The position numbers and the translations under genes are program-made. Shown here one piece after another: positions 43,363 through 51,123 of a stretch of DNA of 64,000 nt. The notes under the pieces were generated by a model. The model was not told the origin of the DNA. It ran no database searches and saw only the letters and a program-made list of their open reading frames with translations. The number at the start of each line of letters is the position of its first letter. Position 1 is the first letter of the stretch. The DNA lies in the IMG/VR virus record IMGVR_UViG_3300009011_000006, positions 1-64,000 of that record. The stretch is one strand, 5' to 3'. This stretch comes from a virus.

Positions 43363-43863
43363 TTAAAGACGAATGCCACGACGCGAAGGAGCGCCACTGC
43401 GACGAGTCTGCGTTACAAGCGCGGGCTTCTCCCTCAACTGCTTGTGATCCACAAGTACTGATCGTTGCCGATCACCGGTGAGCCAATGAATTCGTGGTGT
43501 AATAAGTACAAAGCAGCAGCCATTGCGAGTGATCAGCCTCTCAGTGATAACACCAGAGACACCAGTAACAGGGTCTGTAACCTTTTCCCCGAGATCTACT
43601 GCAAACGGCAGATCCGGAGCCGGCAAACCTGAAGGCGCTGTTCGCTCCAAAATCTCGAGCTGAAAGGCATCAAAGCTTTGGAGATCTGGCACCGTATCCA
43701 GCTTGTCATCACTGCACTTTGGCTGAATTTGCACTTGTACAGAGCCATTGCGTAGCTCTGCAAAGCTGTCGATGATGCCTGTAAAACCTGTGAATTGATC
43801 ACGGACTTTCCATCCGCGCTGCAGAACTTCACCATCGATAGTTGGAATAGCAAAATCAGTCAT
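43363..43863 (-). CDS. Protein with two SH3-like repeats
   Basis: A 166-residue protein with an internal duplication. V-R-D-Q-F-T-G-F-T-G-I-I-D-S (about 20-33) and V-T-D-P-V-T-G-V-S-G-V-I-T-E (about 94-107) each begin a short beta-rich unit, reminiscent of small SH3-like barrels. The C-terminus is basic (S-G-A-P-S-R-R-G). It may bind nucleic acid, but this is inference. Confidence 0.55.
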   Translation of the reverse strand: MTDFAIPTIDGEVLQRGWKVRDQFTGFTGIIDSFAELRNGSVQVQIQPKCSDDKLDTVPDLQSFDAFQLEILERTAPSGLPAPDLPFAVDLGEKVTDPVTGVSGVITERLITRNGCCFVLITPRIHWLTGDRQRSVLVDHKQLREKPALVTQTRRSGAPSRRGIRL

Positions 43864-43878
43864 GTTTATACCTCTTGG

Positions 43879-44142
43879 TTATTTAGGTTTCTTCTGTGCA
43901 GCAAATGCTTGATTTAAACCTGCTCGGCATTCTTCAATCATCTTTGCGCGGATGGCATCCTTGTCAGCGTCTACTGCTAAAATATCAACTGAAACACCTG
44001 CTTCAATCTTGACATTTTCAAAATTTCCAAGATTTACTGTTCTACCAATGCTAAGCGACATTGATCTAATAGCAAATGCATCAGGCTTTTCTACTTCGAG
44101 CCATGGAATAGAGTCGTCTAAAGCTTCTGAAAGTGTGGACAT
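43879..44142 (-). CDS. Hypothetical protein
   Basis: An 87-residue protein with a beta-rich first half (M-S-L-S-I-G-R-T-V-N-L-G-N-F-E-N-V-K-I) and a helical second half. This looks like the group of short phage proteins with a strand-helix layout found near nucleotide genes. Function unknown. Confidence 0.5.
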   Translation of the reverse strand: MSTLSEALDDSIPWLEVEKPDAFAIRSMSLSIGRTVNLGNFENVKIEAGVSVDILAVDADKDAIRAKMIEECRAGLNQAFAAQKKPK

Positions 44143-44149
44143 TGTACCC

Positions 44150-44968
44150 TCACTTATTTACAATAAGTGGCGTGCCCTGCTGAATAAACGTGCAGTTATT
44201 ATCGCCGCAGACTTCTTTAAGTGTATCCAACTTCAGCTTTTCCATATATTGATCGCTGGTCAAACCAAGACCTTGCTGATATGCGCGATCAGCTGCCGCG
44301 CGCTTGGCTTCAGAGATCGCTCGCTGCTCTTCTGCAAGTACTTCCTGCTTCAATGTTTGTACCTTTTGCTGAGAAGCTGCAGTAGCAACACGCTGATCCT
44401 TAATGCTATCCGGCGGGTTAGCCTTACCAAGCGTAAAGCGAACCAAACGAACCGGGAACCGGTTAGCCTTCAAATACGCTTCAATCCGAGTGGATACGTT
44501 ACTATCAATCTCAGCAGCTGCTGTAGTGGCGATCGCCGTCTCGTTCATACCATGCTTCTTGACTTCATCGCGAACATATGAGAGAACTTCACTGTAGATG
44601 TTATTCTCGTACCACTTTGGACCAAAACGCTTGACAAGATCAAGGGCGTCAGTGGTCTGGGTAACAAGCGTAGCGTCAAAATCAAGCGGTACGCCGTCAG
44701 AAGACATGAGATCATTGAATTCAATAGCATGCTGCTGTGGTTGCATATTCACAGCAACACCTTCCGTCGTTCTCCAGGTAAAACTGGTGCCTGGCCCTTT
44801 CAGCGTTTCTGAATAATAACCGCCGGAGCCAAACCATGGCTTTGAAAGTAGTACGACTTCTTCGCCACGATCTGCGGTGACATAATGGGTACTCATACAA
44901 CCAGTGACTAGGAGAAAGAAGGAGAGGACAGCGGCGGCGGCCAGCTTAACAATGATATTATTAGTCAT
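44150..44968 (-). CDS. SPFH (band 7/prohibitin-like) lipoprotein
   Basis: A 272-residue protein. The N-terminus is a hydrophobic segment ending in the lipobox L-L-V-T-G-C with lipidated Cys24. Residues about 30-200 have the SPFH pattern, including the long loop with T-T-E-G-V-A-V-N and L-V-K-R-F-G-P-K-W-Y. A coiled coil with E-A-K-R-A-A-A-D follows. SPFH proteins form membrane-bound oligomers. A phage-encoded, lipid-anchored form is unusual. It may guard the envelope during infection, but no partner is visible. Confidence 0.75.
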   Translation of the reverse strand: MTNNIIVKLAAAAVLSFFLLVTGCMSTHYVTADRGEEVVLLSKPWFGSGGYYSETLKGPGTSFTWRTTEGVAVNMQPQQHAIEFNDLMSSDGVPLDFDATLVTQTTDALDLVKRFGPKWYENNIYSEVLSYVRDEVKKHGMNETAIATTAAAEIDSNVSTRIEAYLKANRFPVRLVRFTLGKANPPDSIKDQRVATAASQQKVQTLKQEVLAEEQRAISEAKRAAADRAYQQGLGLTSDQYMEKLKLDTLKEVCGDNNCTFIQQGTPLIVNK

Positions 44969-44974
44969 AAAACC

Positions 44975-45484
44975 TCAAAGCTTTGTGCGATTAACAACGG
45001 ATTTTTCAAATCTATCAGTGGCTTGCATTACGTATGTAGTCTTTCCTGTTGCATTTGCCAAACGTTCGGCTTCTTTAAGAGCTTTAGAATATGAATTATG
45101 CCCAACTGATGGTGTACTACCGCCTATGACGTAGCACATCCAAAACTTGTCAAGTTCAATATTTGGTATATAATGAAATAACATTTTATCATGATCCATA
45201 AAGCTGACGGTAAGACCCGCCGCGCCCTTTGTGATATTGATTGGCTCACCGATGTTAGGAAACTTCATGATAAGCTCTCGTGATACCCGAGTTGCTTCGT
45301 CATTAGATACGTAATCAGTCAGTTTATCAATTAAAGGACTCATTATTGTTTCCTTATATAGTACATTAAAGATGCGATTGTTACAGCGTCTGTTTAAATC
45401 GTCTGCCAGATCATTCGCTTCTTTCATAGTTTTAACAGGGGCAGTTACAGTCTTAGTGATCGAGTTTTCTACATAATAAGGCAT
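44975..45484 (-). CDS. Hypothetical protein
   Basis: A 169-residue protein with no recognised domain. It starts in a one-base overlap with the previous gene and lies just before the SPFH lipoprotein. It has an internal D-H-D-K-M-L-F-H-Y segment. Function unknown. Confidence 0.55.
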   Translation of the reverse strand: MPYYVENSITKTVTAPVKTMKEANDLADDLNRRCNNRIFNVLYKETIMSPLIDKLTDYVSNDEATRVSRELIMKFPNIGEPINITKGAAGLTVSFMDHDKMLFHYIPNIELDKFWMCYVIGGSTPSVGHNSYSKALKEAERLANATGKTTYVMQATDRFEKSVVNRTKL

Positions 45485-45717
45485 TACATAGCATCCTTTT
45501 GTAAAAGTGCATCTACAACTACAAGACTGTTTACAACAGCTGTCACAGCTTCTGGCGATGTAAACGCGATATAAAAATCTGGCATTGTAGAAGGCTGCAT
45601 AACCTGCTGTACAACACCGTCATTATTGCGTTTCCAAAAACACAATGCAGGGCCTTCAGGCAGCTGCCCGACGCCTACGGTCCATGCGCCGTTTCCGGCG
45701 ATGATCTTATCGTGCAT
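45484..45717 (-). CDS. Hypothetical protein
   Basis: A 77-residue protein with a Gly-rich N-terminal half (G-N-G-A-W-T-V-G-V-G) and a helical C-terminus. It overlaps its neighbours on both sides. No family recognised. Confidence 0.5.
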   Translation of the reverse strand: MHDKIIAGNGAWTVGVGQLPEGPALCFWKRNNDGVVQQVMQPSTMPDFYIAFTSPEAVTAVVNSLVVVDALLQKDAM

Positions 45718-46201
45718 AAAAGAAAGCTACCTGCTGTATGATAAGCGCGGCGCCTACTGCCCAAGTCAATGATCGCCAAAACTTTGTTTCGTTCTTTGGA
45801 ATCATATCAATATCTGCATAATCCCGGATTATATGTTCCCCGGTGTCTACATCTTCAAAGCTGAGACCGATTCTAGCACGTTGGCTAGATGCACCCACCC
45901 AACTGACAAAATATTTATTGTCAATAAAAAAGTCAGAGCGTCGCTCATACATATCTTTATAATATGATGTATTCTCATTGCTCTTTTTAAGAGCAACACT
46001 CAATGTTTGTATAGCATCGTGATCCGCGGCTTTTCGTGTCTTATACGCGTCTGTGATGACACCGAGTTCACTGATAAGTTCTTCAATAAGCATCTCAGCC
46101 GTAAGAGATGAATTGACAACAGTATCATTTACAGCGATACTATAGTATTTACCTTTCTTAATAATCTCTACCGTTGTGCCATTTCTTTCAAACTTAATCA
46201 A
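45707..46201 (-). CDS. Hypothetical tail-anchored membrane protein
   Basis: A 164-residue protein with a charged, partly coiled N-terminal region and one C-terminal transmembrane helix (W-R-S-L-T-W-A-V-G-A-A-L-I-I). The topology suggests a cytoplasmic domain anchored at its C-terminus. Function unknown. Confidence 0.55.
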   Translation of the reverse strand: MIKFERNGTTVEIIKKGKYYSIAVNDTVVNSSLTAEMLIEELISELGVITDAYKTRKAADHDAIQTLSVALKKSNENTSYYKDMYERRSDFFIDNKYFVSWVGASSQRARIGLSFEDVDTGEHIIRDYADIDMIPKNETKFWRSLTWAVGAALIIQQVAFFYAR

Positions 46202-46305
46202 TGGGACAGCCTCCTTGGATCTGGCGGATAATCACCTAGGATAAGCCCAAGTTTAACCTCGCCCATGCCATACGATTTTGCAAAATAATATTTTAGGGTA
46301 TAATA

Positions 46306-46569
46306 CTACCGCCCCCGTTTAATAAAGGCATTTGCCTTCCTCTTTGACACAGCAAACCATTTTGTAGGCCTTTTATCTCTAAGAGCGGTTGCTAGCTCAC
46401 CATCGCAGTAAGCAATAACAGCCATTTCGCTGGTATCGTTAGTGGAGACTAGCGCAATAGGAATTTCTTCTTTATTTTTTAAAACCTTTTTAGCTTCATC
46501 CTTACTTATTTCACGTCCATGATTCCTTAACCATTTTTCCTTCTCTGGAACCTCGACGTAGAAACTCAT
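46306..46569 (-). CDS. Hypothetical protein
   Basis: An 87-residue basic, helical protein ending in TAG at 46306. The same frame beyond the TAG stays open for 34 protein-like codons (46204-46305). No family recognised. Confidence 0.55.
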   Translation of the reverse strand: MSFYVEVPEKEKWLRNHGREISKDEAKKVLKNKEEIPIALVSTNDTSEMAVIAYCDGELATALRDKRPTKWFAVSKRKANAFIKRGR

Positions 46570-46578
46570 AGCAGACTC

Positions 46579-46968
46579 CTAAACGATTAGCAAGATAACA
46601 CTAGACTCCTCTTTAAAGAATTCAGTGTCATTCTCACACAACACACACCCACAAGGTACCACTGGTTCCTTTGGATGTAGCTCTTGGTATAGTTTGTATT
46701 CGTGCGATGGCATTGGTACTACAGTTAGTGTTGACCCAATCATCGCCAAATCTCTCTGCAAGTCATCAACTGCAACCGCAACAGTCCAGCCAACAAAACA
46801 GTCGTATCGGCCTGATCCTCGAATTGAGTCGCGTACTCGCGAGACAACGAAGTCTGGACAACCGTAATCGCCGCAGACTTCGCCAATCTCGAAGTAGCGC
46901 TCCCTGGGAGCCCGTATGCTGATAGCTAGACCAGCCGGATAACCGTAGGGCTTAGGAAGCGCCAACAT
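46579..46968 (-). CDS. Hypothetical Cys-rich protein
   Basis: A 129-residue protein with Cys pairs: C-G-D-Y-G-C near residue 32 and C-G-C-V-L-C near residue 106. A zinc site is possible, though the two groups are far apart. Function unknown. Confidence 0.5.
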   Translation of the reverse strand: MLALPKPYGYPAGLAISIRAPRERYFEIGEVCGDYGCPDFVVSRVRDSIRGSGRYDCFVGWTVAVAVDDLQRDLAMIGSTLTVVPMPSHEYKLYQELHPKEPVVPCGCVLCENDTEFFKEESSVILLIV

Positions 46969-47241
46969 TTATGCGTTTCCTTCGATAGTTTCGAGGGTTC
47001 TCTTAGAAATTGCTACCGGAACACATACCATAGCAACCTCGCCTGCAGCAAGATCAACTGACAATGCCTCTGCAGATGCAGAAGCTCGATCGCCATGCAG
47101 CATAGACTGCCTCACCTCGCCAGCCGCATTGACAACAACAGCAAGTACAGCAGTATGAATAGGACGAGCAGACATTTCAGAGTTCTCCTCTTTAGATAGA
47201 ACAGCTTTACGGAATTCAGAATCGCCACGTAGAATACGCAT
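46969..47241 (-). CDS. Hypothetical protein
   Basis: A 90-residue Ala/Val-rich protein with an alternating strand-helix pattern. It is immediately followed by the Cys-rich gene. No family recognised. Confidence 0.5.
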   Translation of the reverse strand: MRILRGDSEFRKAVLSKEENSEMSARPIHTAVLAVVVNAAGEVRQSMLHGDRASASAEALSVDLAAGEVAMVCVPVAISKRTLETIEGNA

Positions 47242-47282
47242 TGTAGGGTTCTCCTTTCATATAAGATACCCGAGATTGCGCA

Positions 47283-47582
47283 TTACAAAGCATTAGCCCA
47301 GGTGTAAGCCTGAATAGCCGATATAAGTCCAACTTTAAAACCCCTGTACTCTCCATTTTCGAAGAGTACAAGGGTGGGAGCTGCGCGAATATCTACTGCT
47401 TTTGCAACATCAGGATATTTCTCGATATCTACACTTGCTGTCGGTATGCCCTCTAGATTTTCTAATCGCATAAGCATTTCAACAGAAGGAAGCGCCCATT
47501 CAACCCAGAAAAGTACTAGAAGTTTACCTGTACATTCAAGCACATCTTTATTGAAATTTTCTGATGTTATCTCATTAGGCAT
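47283..47582 (-). CDS. Thioredoxin-fold protein without catalytic cysteines
   Basis: A 99-residue protein whose order of elements is that of thioredoxin: F-N-K-D-V-L, K-L-L-V-L-F-W-V-E-W, D-I-E-K-Y-P and the cis-Pro segment A-A-P-T-L-V-L-F. At the active site, W-A-L-P-S replaces the usual W-C-G-P-C, so both redox cysteines are lost. It cannot act as a disulfide reductase and may instead be a binding or scaffold version. The phage has a ribonucleotide reductase that needs reductant, so a non-redox copy is odd. Confidence 0.7.
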   Translation of the reverse strand: MPNEITSENFNKDVLECTGKLLVLFWVEWALPSVEMLMRLENLEGIPTASVDIEKYPDVAKAVDIRAAPTLVLFENGEYRGFKVGLISAIQAYTWANAL

Positions 47583-47865
47583 AGGCCTTCACCTTTTGTT
47601 TACGATCATTTTCGCGGATCTCCACCACGCTTTTGACATAATGCTTAAAGTGGATGCCTAGATGCGTCATTATATACACACCAGAGTCTCCATAGAGACC
47701 TGTGCATTCAATAAGACCTAGCTTTTCAGCAGCCTCAAATGCCTTCGCACTGGGCTTGTAAAGGCTCCAATGATTGTTGGTGAAGGCCCTGTGTGTAGGA
47801 GCCCCTTCGACGATCATCAGAACGCCCATGGACGCCGCTTCCAGCAGCTTTTCGTAACCAACCAT
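47575..47865 (-). CDS. Winged-helix-like hypothetical protein
   Basis: A 96-residue helical protein with a central G-L-I-E-C-T-G segment, as in the beta wing of small winged-helix proteins. I did not recognise a specific family. It overlaps the thioredoxin-like gene by eight bases. Confidence 0.45.
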   Translation of the reverse strand: MVGYEKLLEAASMGVLMIVEGAPTHRAFTNNHWSLYKPSAKAFEAAEKLGLIECTGLYGDSGVYIMTHLGIHFKHYVKSVVEIRENDRKQKVKAYA

Positions 47866-47908
47866 TATATACTTCCTTTAAACAAAAGAATGTGGAGTCC
47901 GCATGCTG

Positions 47909-48220
47909 CTAATCGATTTCTACAGCAATACGCTCCTCAAGTGGAATTGATGTACTTTCATCGACAATAGCGGTGAAACGATTTTCATTGAAGTGATTTC
48001 TCGGAAAATTATCCATGGAGTCACGGCATCGCCTGATATACCCTTGGATATTCTTTTCAGAAAACACATCGACCAAAGCCTTAAGATCATCTGGCAACCC
48101 ATGTTCTAGTATTTCTACCAAAACATCTGCTGCAATGTCTTCTGCAACATCAAAGGTCATACCTTTGGGCAAAAGTGTTGCAATATTTTCATTGGTCTTA
48201 ATCACTTGTGACAATTGCAT
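47909..48220 (-). CDS. Hypothetical acidic protein
   Basis: A 103-residue acidic protein with helical segments (D-I-A-A-D-V-L-V-E-I-L) and a short R-R-C-R patch. No family recognised. Confidence 0.5.
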   Translation of the reverse strand: MQLSQVIKTNENIATLLPKGMTFDVAEDIAADVLVEILEHGLPDDLKALVDVFSEKNIQGYIRRCRDSMDNFPRNHFNENRFTAIVDESTSIPLEERIAVEID

Positions 48221-48259
48221 TTCACCCTCCCAGATCGATTGTAAATAGCATGAATCACA

Positions 48260-48610
48260 TTATATACTTTCCTCCCATGTAAATCCTCTTACTTTCGCCC
48301 AGTCCTGAATATCATTCCAGCAACCGATCATGAGCATGAAGATTAGGTAAGCCTCATTATCGTCGCGCGCGTTTGCTGCAGCGGCTTCTTGCGTAGAAAT
48401 GCGGTAAGTTCCGCAGTTCAGCGTAGACTCGATGCCACAAACTACAATTTTTGCTTTTGCAGGTACATAGCTATCTTCTCGAAGCTTCATAGCTCTAAGT
48501 ACACGTACAGCCAGATTATCGTAGTCTGAACCTAGGTTTTCTTGATCAGTGAAGCAAACCCTCGGAAGCGCCTGGTTGTCGTTTGATTGCTGCAAAGTCA
48601 ACTGCCTCAT
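48260..48610 (-). CDS. Hypothetical protein
   Basis: A 116-residue protein that overlaps the gene upstream by 65 bases, so its true start may lie further in. It has a central V-C-G-I-E-S-T-L-N-C-G-T-Y and a hydrophobic helix with M-L-M-I-G-C-W. Function unknown. Confidence 0.5.
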   Translation of the reverse strand: MRQLTLQQSNDNQALPRVCFTDQENLGSDYDNLAVRVLRAMKLREDSYVPAKAKIVVCGIESTLNCGTYRISTQEAAAANARDDNEAYLIFMLMIGCWNDIQDWAKVRGFTWEESI

Positions 48611-48797
48611 TACTGTAAGTATTAAAGGTTACCACGCGAGTGGTTTTGGGTGTATGATTGACTTTGGTCTCACTTGAGCGAAAAGAACGTGTAAGATTGT
48701 ATTGATCGACACTAAATTCTACAATTTGGCCATTGAACGCAACAGTTGCGTCAGGGTCCATATGTTCTAGTAGTCGAATCAGTTGATCTACTCGCAC
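48546..48797 (-). CDS. Small conserved-type phage protein
   Basis: An 83-residue protein starting V-D-Q-L-I-R-L-L-E-H-M-D-P-D-A-T-V. This helix plus D-P-D-A-x-V strand start is frequent in small phage proteins of unknown function. It follows a terminator hairpin. Confidence 0.6.
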   Translation of the reverse strand: MRVDQLIRLLEHMDPDATVAFNGQIVEFSVDQYNLTRSFRSSETKVNHTPKTTRVVTFNTYSNEAVDFAAIKRQPGASEGLLH

Positions 48798-48818
48798 GTG
48801 TTTCCAATCAATTTAAAA

Positions 48819-48842
48819 GGAGCAGGCCCGAAGGCCCACTCC
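48819..48842 (-). terminator. Hairpin terminator
   Basis: On the coding strand, GGAG/CTCC and GGCC/GGCC pair around a short loop, separated by a CA/CA internal loop, and TTTTAAATT follows. It lies between two genes. Confidence 0.65.
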
Positions 48843-48850
48843 AGTGGTGA

Positions 48851-49075
48851 TTACAAAGTTTCCAAGACAGCCTTGAGACTAGTCTTCAGCGGATGATCAG
48901 CCGCCTTAAGGGCAGCTTCAACAACCGTCTTACGTTGCTCAGATGGCATCTCAACGCCAAGCAGCGCAACAGTCACCTGCTGAATATCTTCTACCTTATT
49001 TTCAGGATGCGCCTTGAAATGCGCCGTCATGATTTCGGTGGCGGTATCAGCAGCAGGTTCAAATTCAACAGCCAT
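48851..49075 (-). CDS. Hypothetical helical protein
   Basis: A 74-residue Ala/Glu-rich helical protein. The start lies at the stop of the previous gene and the stop at a terminator. No family recognised. Confidence 0.55.
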   Translation of the reverse strand: MAVEFEPAADTATEIMTAHFKAHPENKVEDIQQVTVALLGVEMPSEQRKTVVEAALKAADHPLKTSLKAVLETL

Positions 49076-49269
49076 TATTTTACTCCTTCGTAGATTGGTT
49101 CATCGCGCATAGGCAGCTTATCTTCAAAAGGTGCTACACGAAATGCGTCGTAGCCCGCATACCATTCAAGACCACGACTGGGCGGAGACTGGCGAATAGC
49201 GCCGCTAAAAGCAGCATTCCAGCCATACATAAAATCTGTGCTAAACGGCGGCTTATAGACCAAAGTCAA
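49075..49269 (-). CDS. Hypothetical protein
   Basis: A 64-residue protein with a G-W-N-A-A-F segment and a Y-A-G-Y-D-A-F segment. This aromatic-Gly pattern is seen in several small phage proteins. Function unknown. Confidence 0.55.
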   Translation of the reverse strand: MTLVYKPPFSTDFMYGWNAAFSGAIRQSPPSRGLEWYAGYDAFRVAPFEDKLPMRDEPIYEGVK

Positions 49270-49944
49270 TATCCTTAGCCGAAGTTACCTTCTTTACAGA
49301 AGGTGTTACAAAGTTGCCAGGTTTAACGGGTACAAAAATATCGCTGAGATCAATTTTATTTTTACTTTCGATTGGCTTTAGATGCGGCAAGATCCAGTCA
49401 GGCACCTCAGTCAGCCAATGCTTACCTTGTATCTTCTCAGCAATATAGTACGCCCTGTAGCTGGCGACAGGATCTTTTTGTTTATACATATCTGGCATAC
49501 AGAGTACCGGTGTTGTGATACTCTCGAAAGGCGATGGTTTTACAAACTCTTTCAAGTGCTCTAGAATATTTCTAGGCTTAAGAAATTTGAACTCGCGAGG
49601 GTTTGGATATCTGATGTCGAATTGTGCAAGCAATGCTGCCATGTGACATAGCAACCACCAAACATTCGCTTCAGATTCTTCTAACCATAAGGTGCATGGA
49701 TGATTATCCACGCTCTTTGGTCTGCCTGACCATCCTTGTGCTTTTGGTGAACCATCAATAATAGGTGGCGGAGTGGGCAAATCACGTTTCTCAGCCCAAG
49801 CTGATAACATTTGAGAACATTCACTAATCATCTTGACAATATGCTGGTCGTGCTGGTAGCCGGCCCTGGCAAATGATGTAGAAAGAATATATTCACGTGT
49901 GTACGCCCTGCTTGAATCTCGCTTAGAGTGTACTCGGGTGTCAT
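49253..49944 (-). CDS. Conserved phage protein, glycosylase-like, frame-disrupted
   Basis: From ATG 49831 the frame gives 192 residues with H-P-C-T-L-W near residue 44, then L-C-M-P-D-M-Y-K, P-V-A-S-Y-R-A-Y-Y-I-A-E-K. These motifs recur in a phage protein group sometimes likened to pyrimidine-dimer glycosylases. The same frame is open upstream with R-A-G-Y-Q-H-D-Q-H-I-V-K-M, the expected family N-terminus, but it has no start codon. ATG at 49944 (TAATG overlap) is in the -1 frame. One extra C in CCC at 49936-49938 would join them as M-T-P-R-V-H-S-K-R-D. The function is uncertain. Confidence 0.6.
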
Positions 49945-50144
49945 TAAATTTTCAATACAAGCGGGCCTGGCTGCATTTCTTTAATTTTTGCAGCGACTGT
50001 TTTATAACTTTCATTAACTACAACAGCGTCTGAGCTACCCAAATAGAGTATGGCATTAGTGCCGTTGCTTTGAAGTTTACGAAACTTTCTGAGATTGATC
50101 AGTATAGGACGCTGTGTATAGTAGTCAGTAAGTTCAATATACAT
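49944..50144 (-). CDS. FlbD-like small protein
   Basis: A 66-residue protein matching the FlbD layout: an initial M-Y-I-E-L-T strand, I-L-I-N, A-I-L-Y-L-G, then a V-V-N-E-S-Y-K-T-V-A-A-K-I ending. Such proteins are found in bacteria near flagellar genes and also in phages. The role here is unknown. Confidence 0.6.
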   Translation of the reverse strand: MYIELTDYYTQRPILINLRKFRKLQSNGTNAILYLGSSDAVVVNESYKTVAAKIKEMQPGPLVLKI

Positions 50145-50147
50145 AGA

Positions 50148-50708
50148 TCACCCTGGAAAAGAGGCACTGTTATTATGGTATTGCGACGAGTGCACAAAAC
50201 CATTATCAGTATGGAAACCCCAATCTTTTTCTTTCTTGAAGGTTCCAAAAAGACTAACACAATCAGGAGATGTTTCTACAATAGCATGAACACTATCTGC
50301 TGAGCGAACAACAACATCGCCCACCTTTCGAATACGTGATGCGATTAGTTTATTTGTACCTGATTCATAGCAATGCTCACGGTAGTAACCGCGAACAACT
50401 AGTGTCATGTTTGCCCATGGATGACAATGAGGGTCGTCTTTATCACTACGATCATAACGATGTAGATACAGGTTTTCCAGTTCACTTGGAATAAAACCAA
50501 GGGTACCACCTAGAGTTTGCCACGCAGGGTCATCATACACAGGTACAGCAGCTTTACGTGACAGCATCCAACGGCTAATATACGGTTCACTATGTCGCTT
50601 AATCAATTGATTAGGTTCACGTGATGCCATTACGTATTCGCAACCCGCAGTGATAAGTTTCATCAATTCAGGAAGAATTGCGTTAGTAAACGATTGAAAG
50701 TCTTGCAT
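50148..50708 (-). CDS. Cupin-like protein
   Basis: A 186-residue protein from ATG 50708; an earlier in-frame start would run through the gene before. Residues about 88-150 have L-H-R-Y-D-R-S, D-P-H-C-H-P-W-A-N (the HxH pair of cupin motif 1), V-R-G-Y-Y-R-E-H, and a later S-V-H-A-I (distal His). A metal-binding beta barrel is likely. The substrate is unknown. It overlaps the preceding small gene by 26 bases. Confidence 0.65.
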   Translation of the reverse strand: MQDFQSFTNAILPELMKLITAGCEYVMASREPNQLIKRHSEPYISRWMLSRKAAVPVYDDPAWQTLGGTLGFIPSELENLYLHRYDRSDKDDPHCHPWANMTLVVRGYYREHCYESGTNKLIASRIRKVGDVVVRSADSVHAIVETSPDCVSLFGTFKKEKDWGFHTDNGFVHSSQYHNNSASFPG

Positions 50709-50955
50709 TATTAGCCTTAACCATTTCTTTGATAGTTTCAACAGAACGCTTAAGTGGCGGCGGGAGGTCTTCGGGTGTGGGGTGCACGAAAGCAAGACGC
50801 ACAGAAGGATTTTCTGCAAGAATTGCATTACGAGCTCGTACTAGGATTTGAATTTCAGTACTGTAGAAGTAATTATCACCAGTATCGGCACCCAGCTTTT
50901 TACGAGCAGCCACAATCTTATCAGATATCTCTTGCAGTTCTTCAATAGCTGCCAT
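50683..50955 (-). CDS. Hypothetical protein
   Basis: A 90-residue helical protein with a Pro-rich P-T-P-E-D-L-P-P-P-L hinge. It lies downstream of a terminator hairpin and a structured non-coding stretch. Function unknown. Confidence 0.6.
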   Translation of the reverse strand: MAAIEELQEISDKIVAARKKLGADTGDNYFYSTEIQILVRARNAILAENPSVRLAFVHPTPEDLPPPLKRSVETIKEMVKANNARLSIVY

Positions 50956-50977
50956 ACTCTATCTTTCACAAAATAAA

Positions 50978-50995
50978 ACCTCCCCGAAGGGAGGT
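50978..50995 (-). terminator. Hairpin terminator
   Basis: ACCTCCC and GGGAGGT pair with a 4-nt loop, and the coding strand continues TTTATTTTG. It ends the transcript of the high-expression gene at 51124-51729. Confidence 0.75.
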
Positions 50996-51123
50996 AACTG
51001 CATCAGGGCATGAATTTGGGGACCGGACAGACCTCGGCTTTCATCATTTAAGAGTTGTTAGCTACAACAACACCCCTGTTACAGTAGACAGTTTATTGAC
51101 TTGTCTAGGTCTCACAAAGCCTC
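50996..51123 (-). other. Structured non-coding segment
   Basis: About 128 bases with no gene lie between the stop at 51124 and the terminator at 50978. On the coding strand it contains GTTGTT-GTAGCT-AACAAC near 51055-51075 and complementary GGGG and CCCC tracts, and could fold as a compact RNA. It does not form a canonical tRNA. It may be a 3' untranslated structure or a small RNA. Confidence 0.35.

Noticed and set aside
49321-49332. Partial match to the promoter motif (TTTAACGGGT) near 49321
   Set aside because: It lies inside a gene, covers only part of the motif and has no hairpin.
50996-51123. Possible tRNA
   Set aside because: There is no T-arm consensus and no consistent cloverleaf despite several stems.
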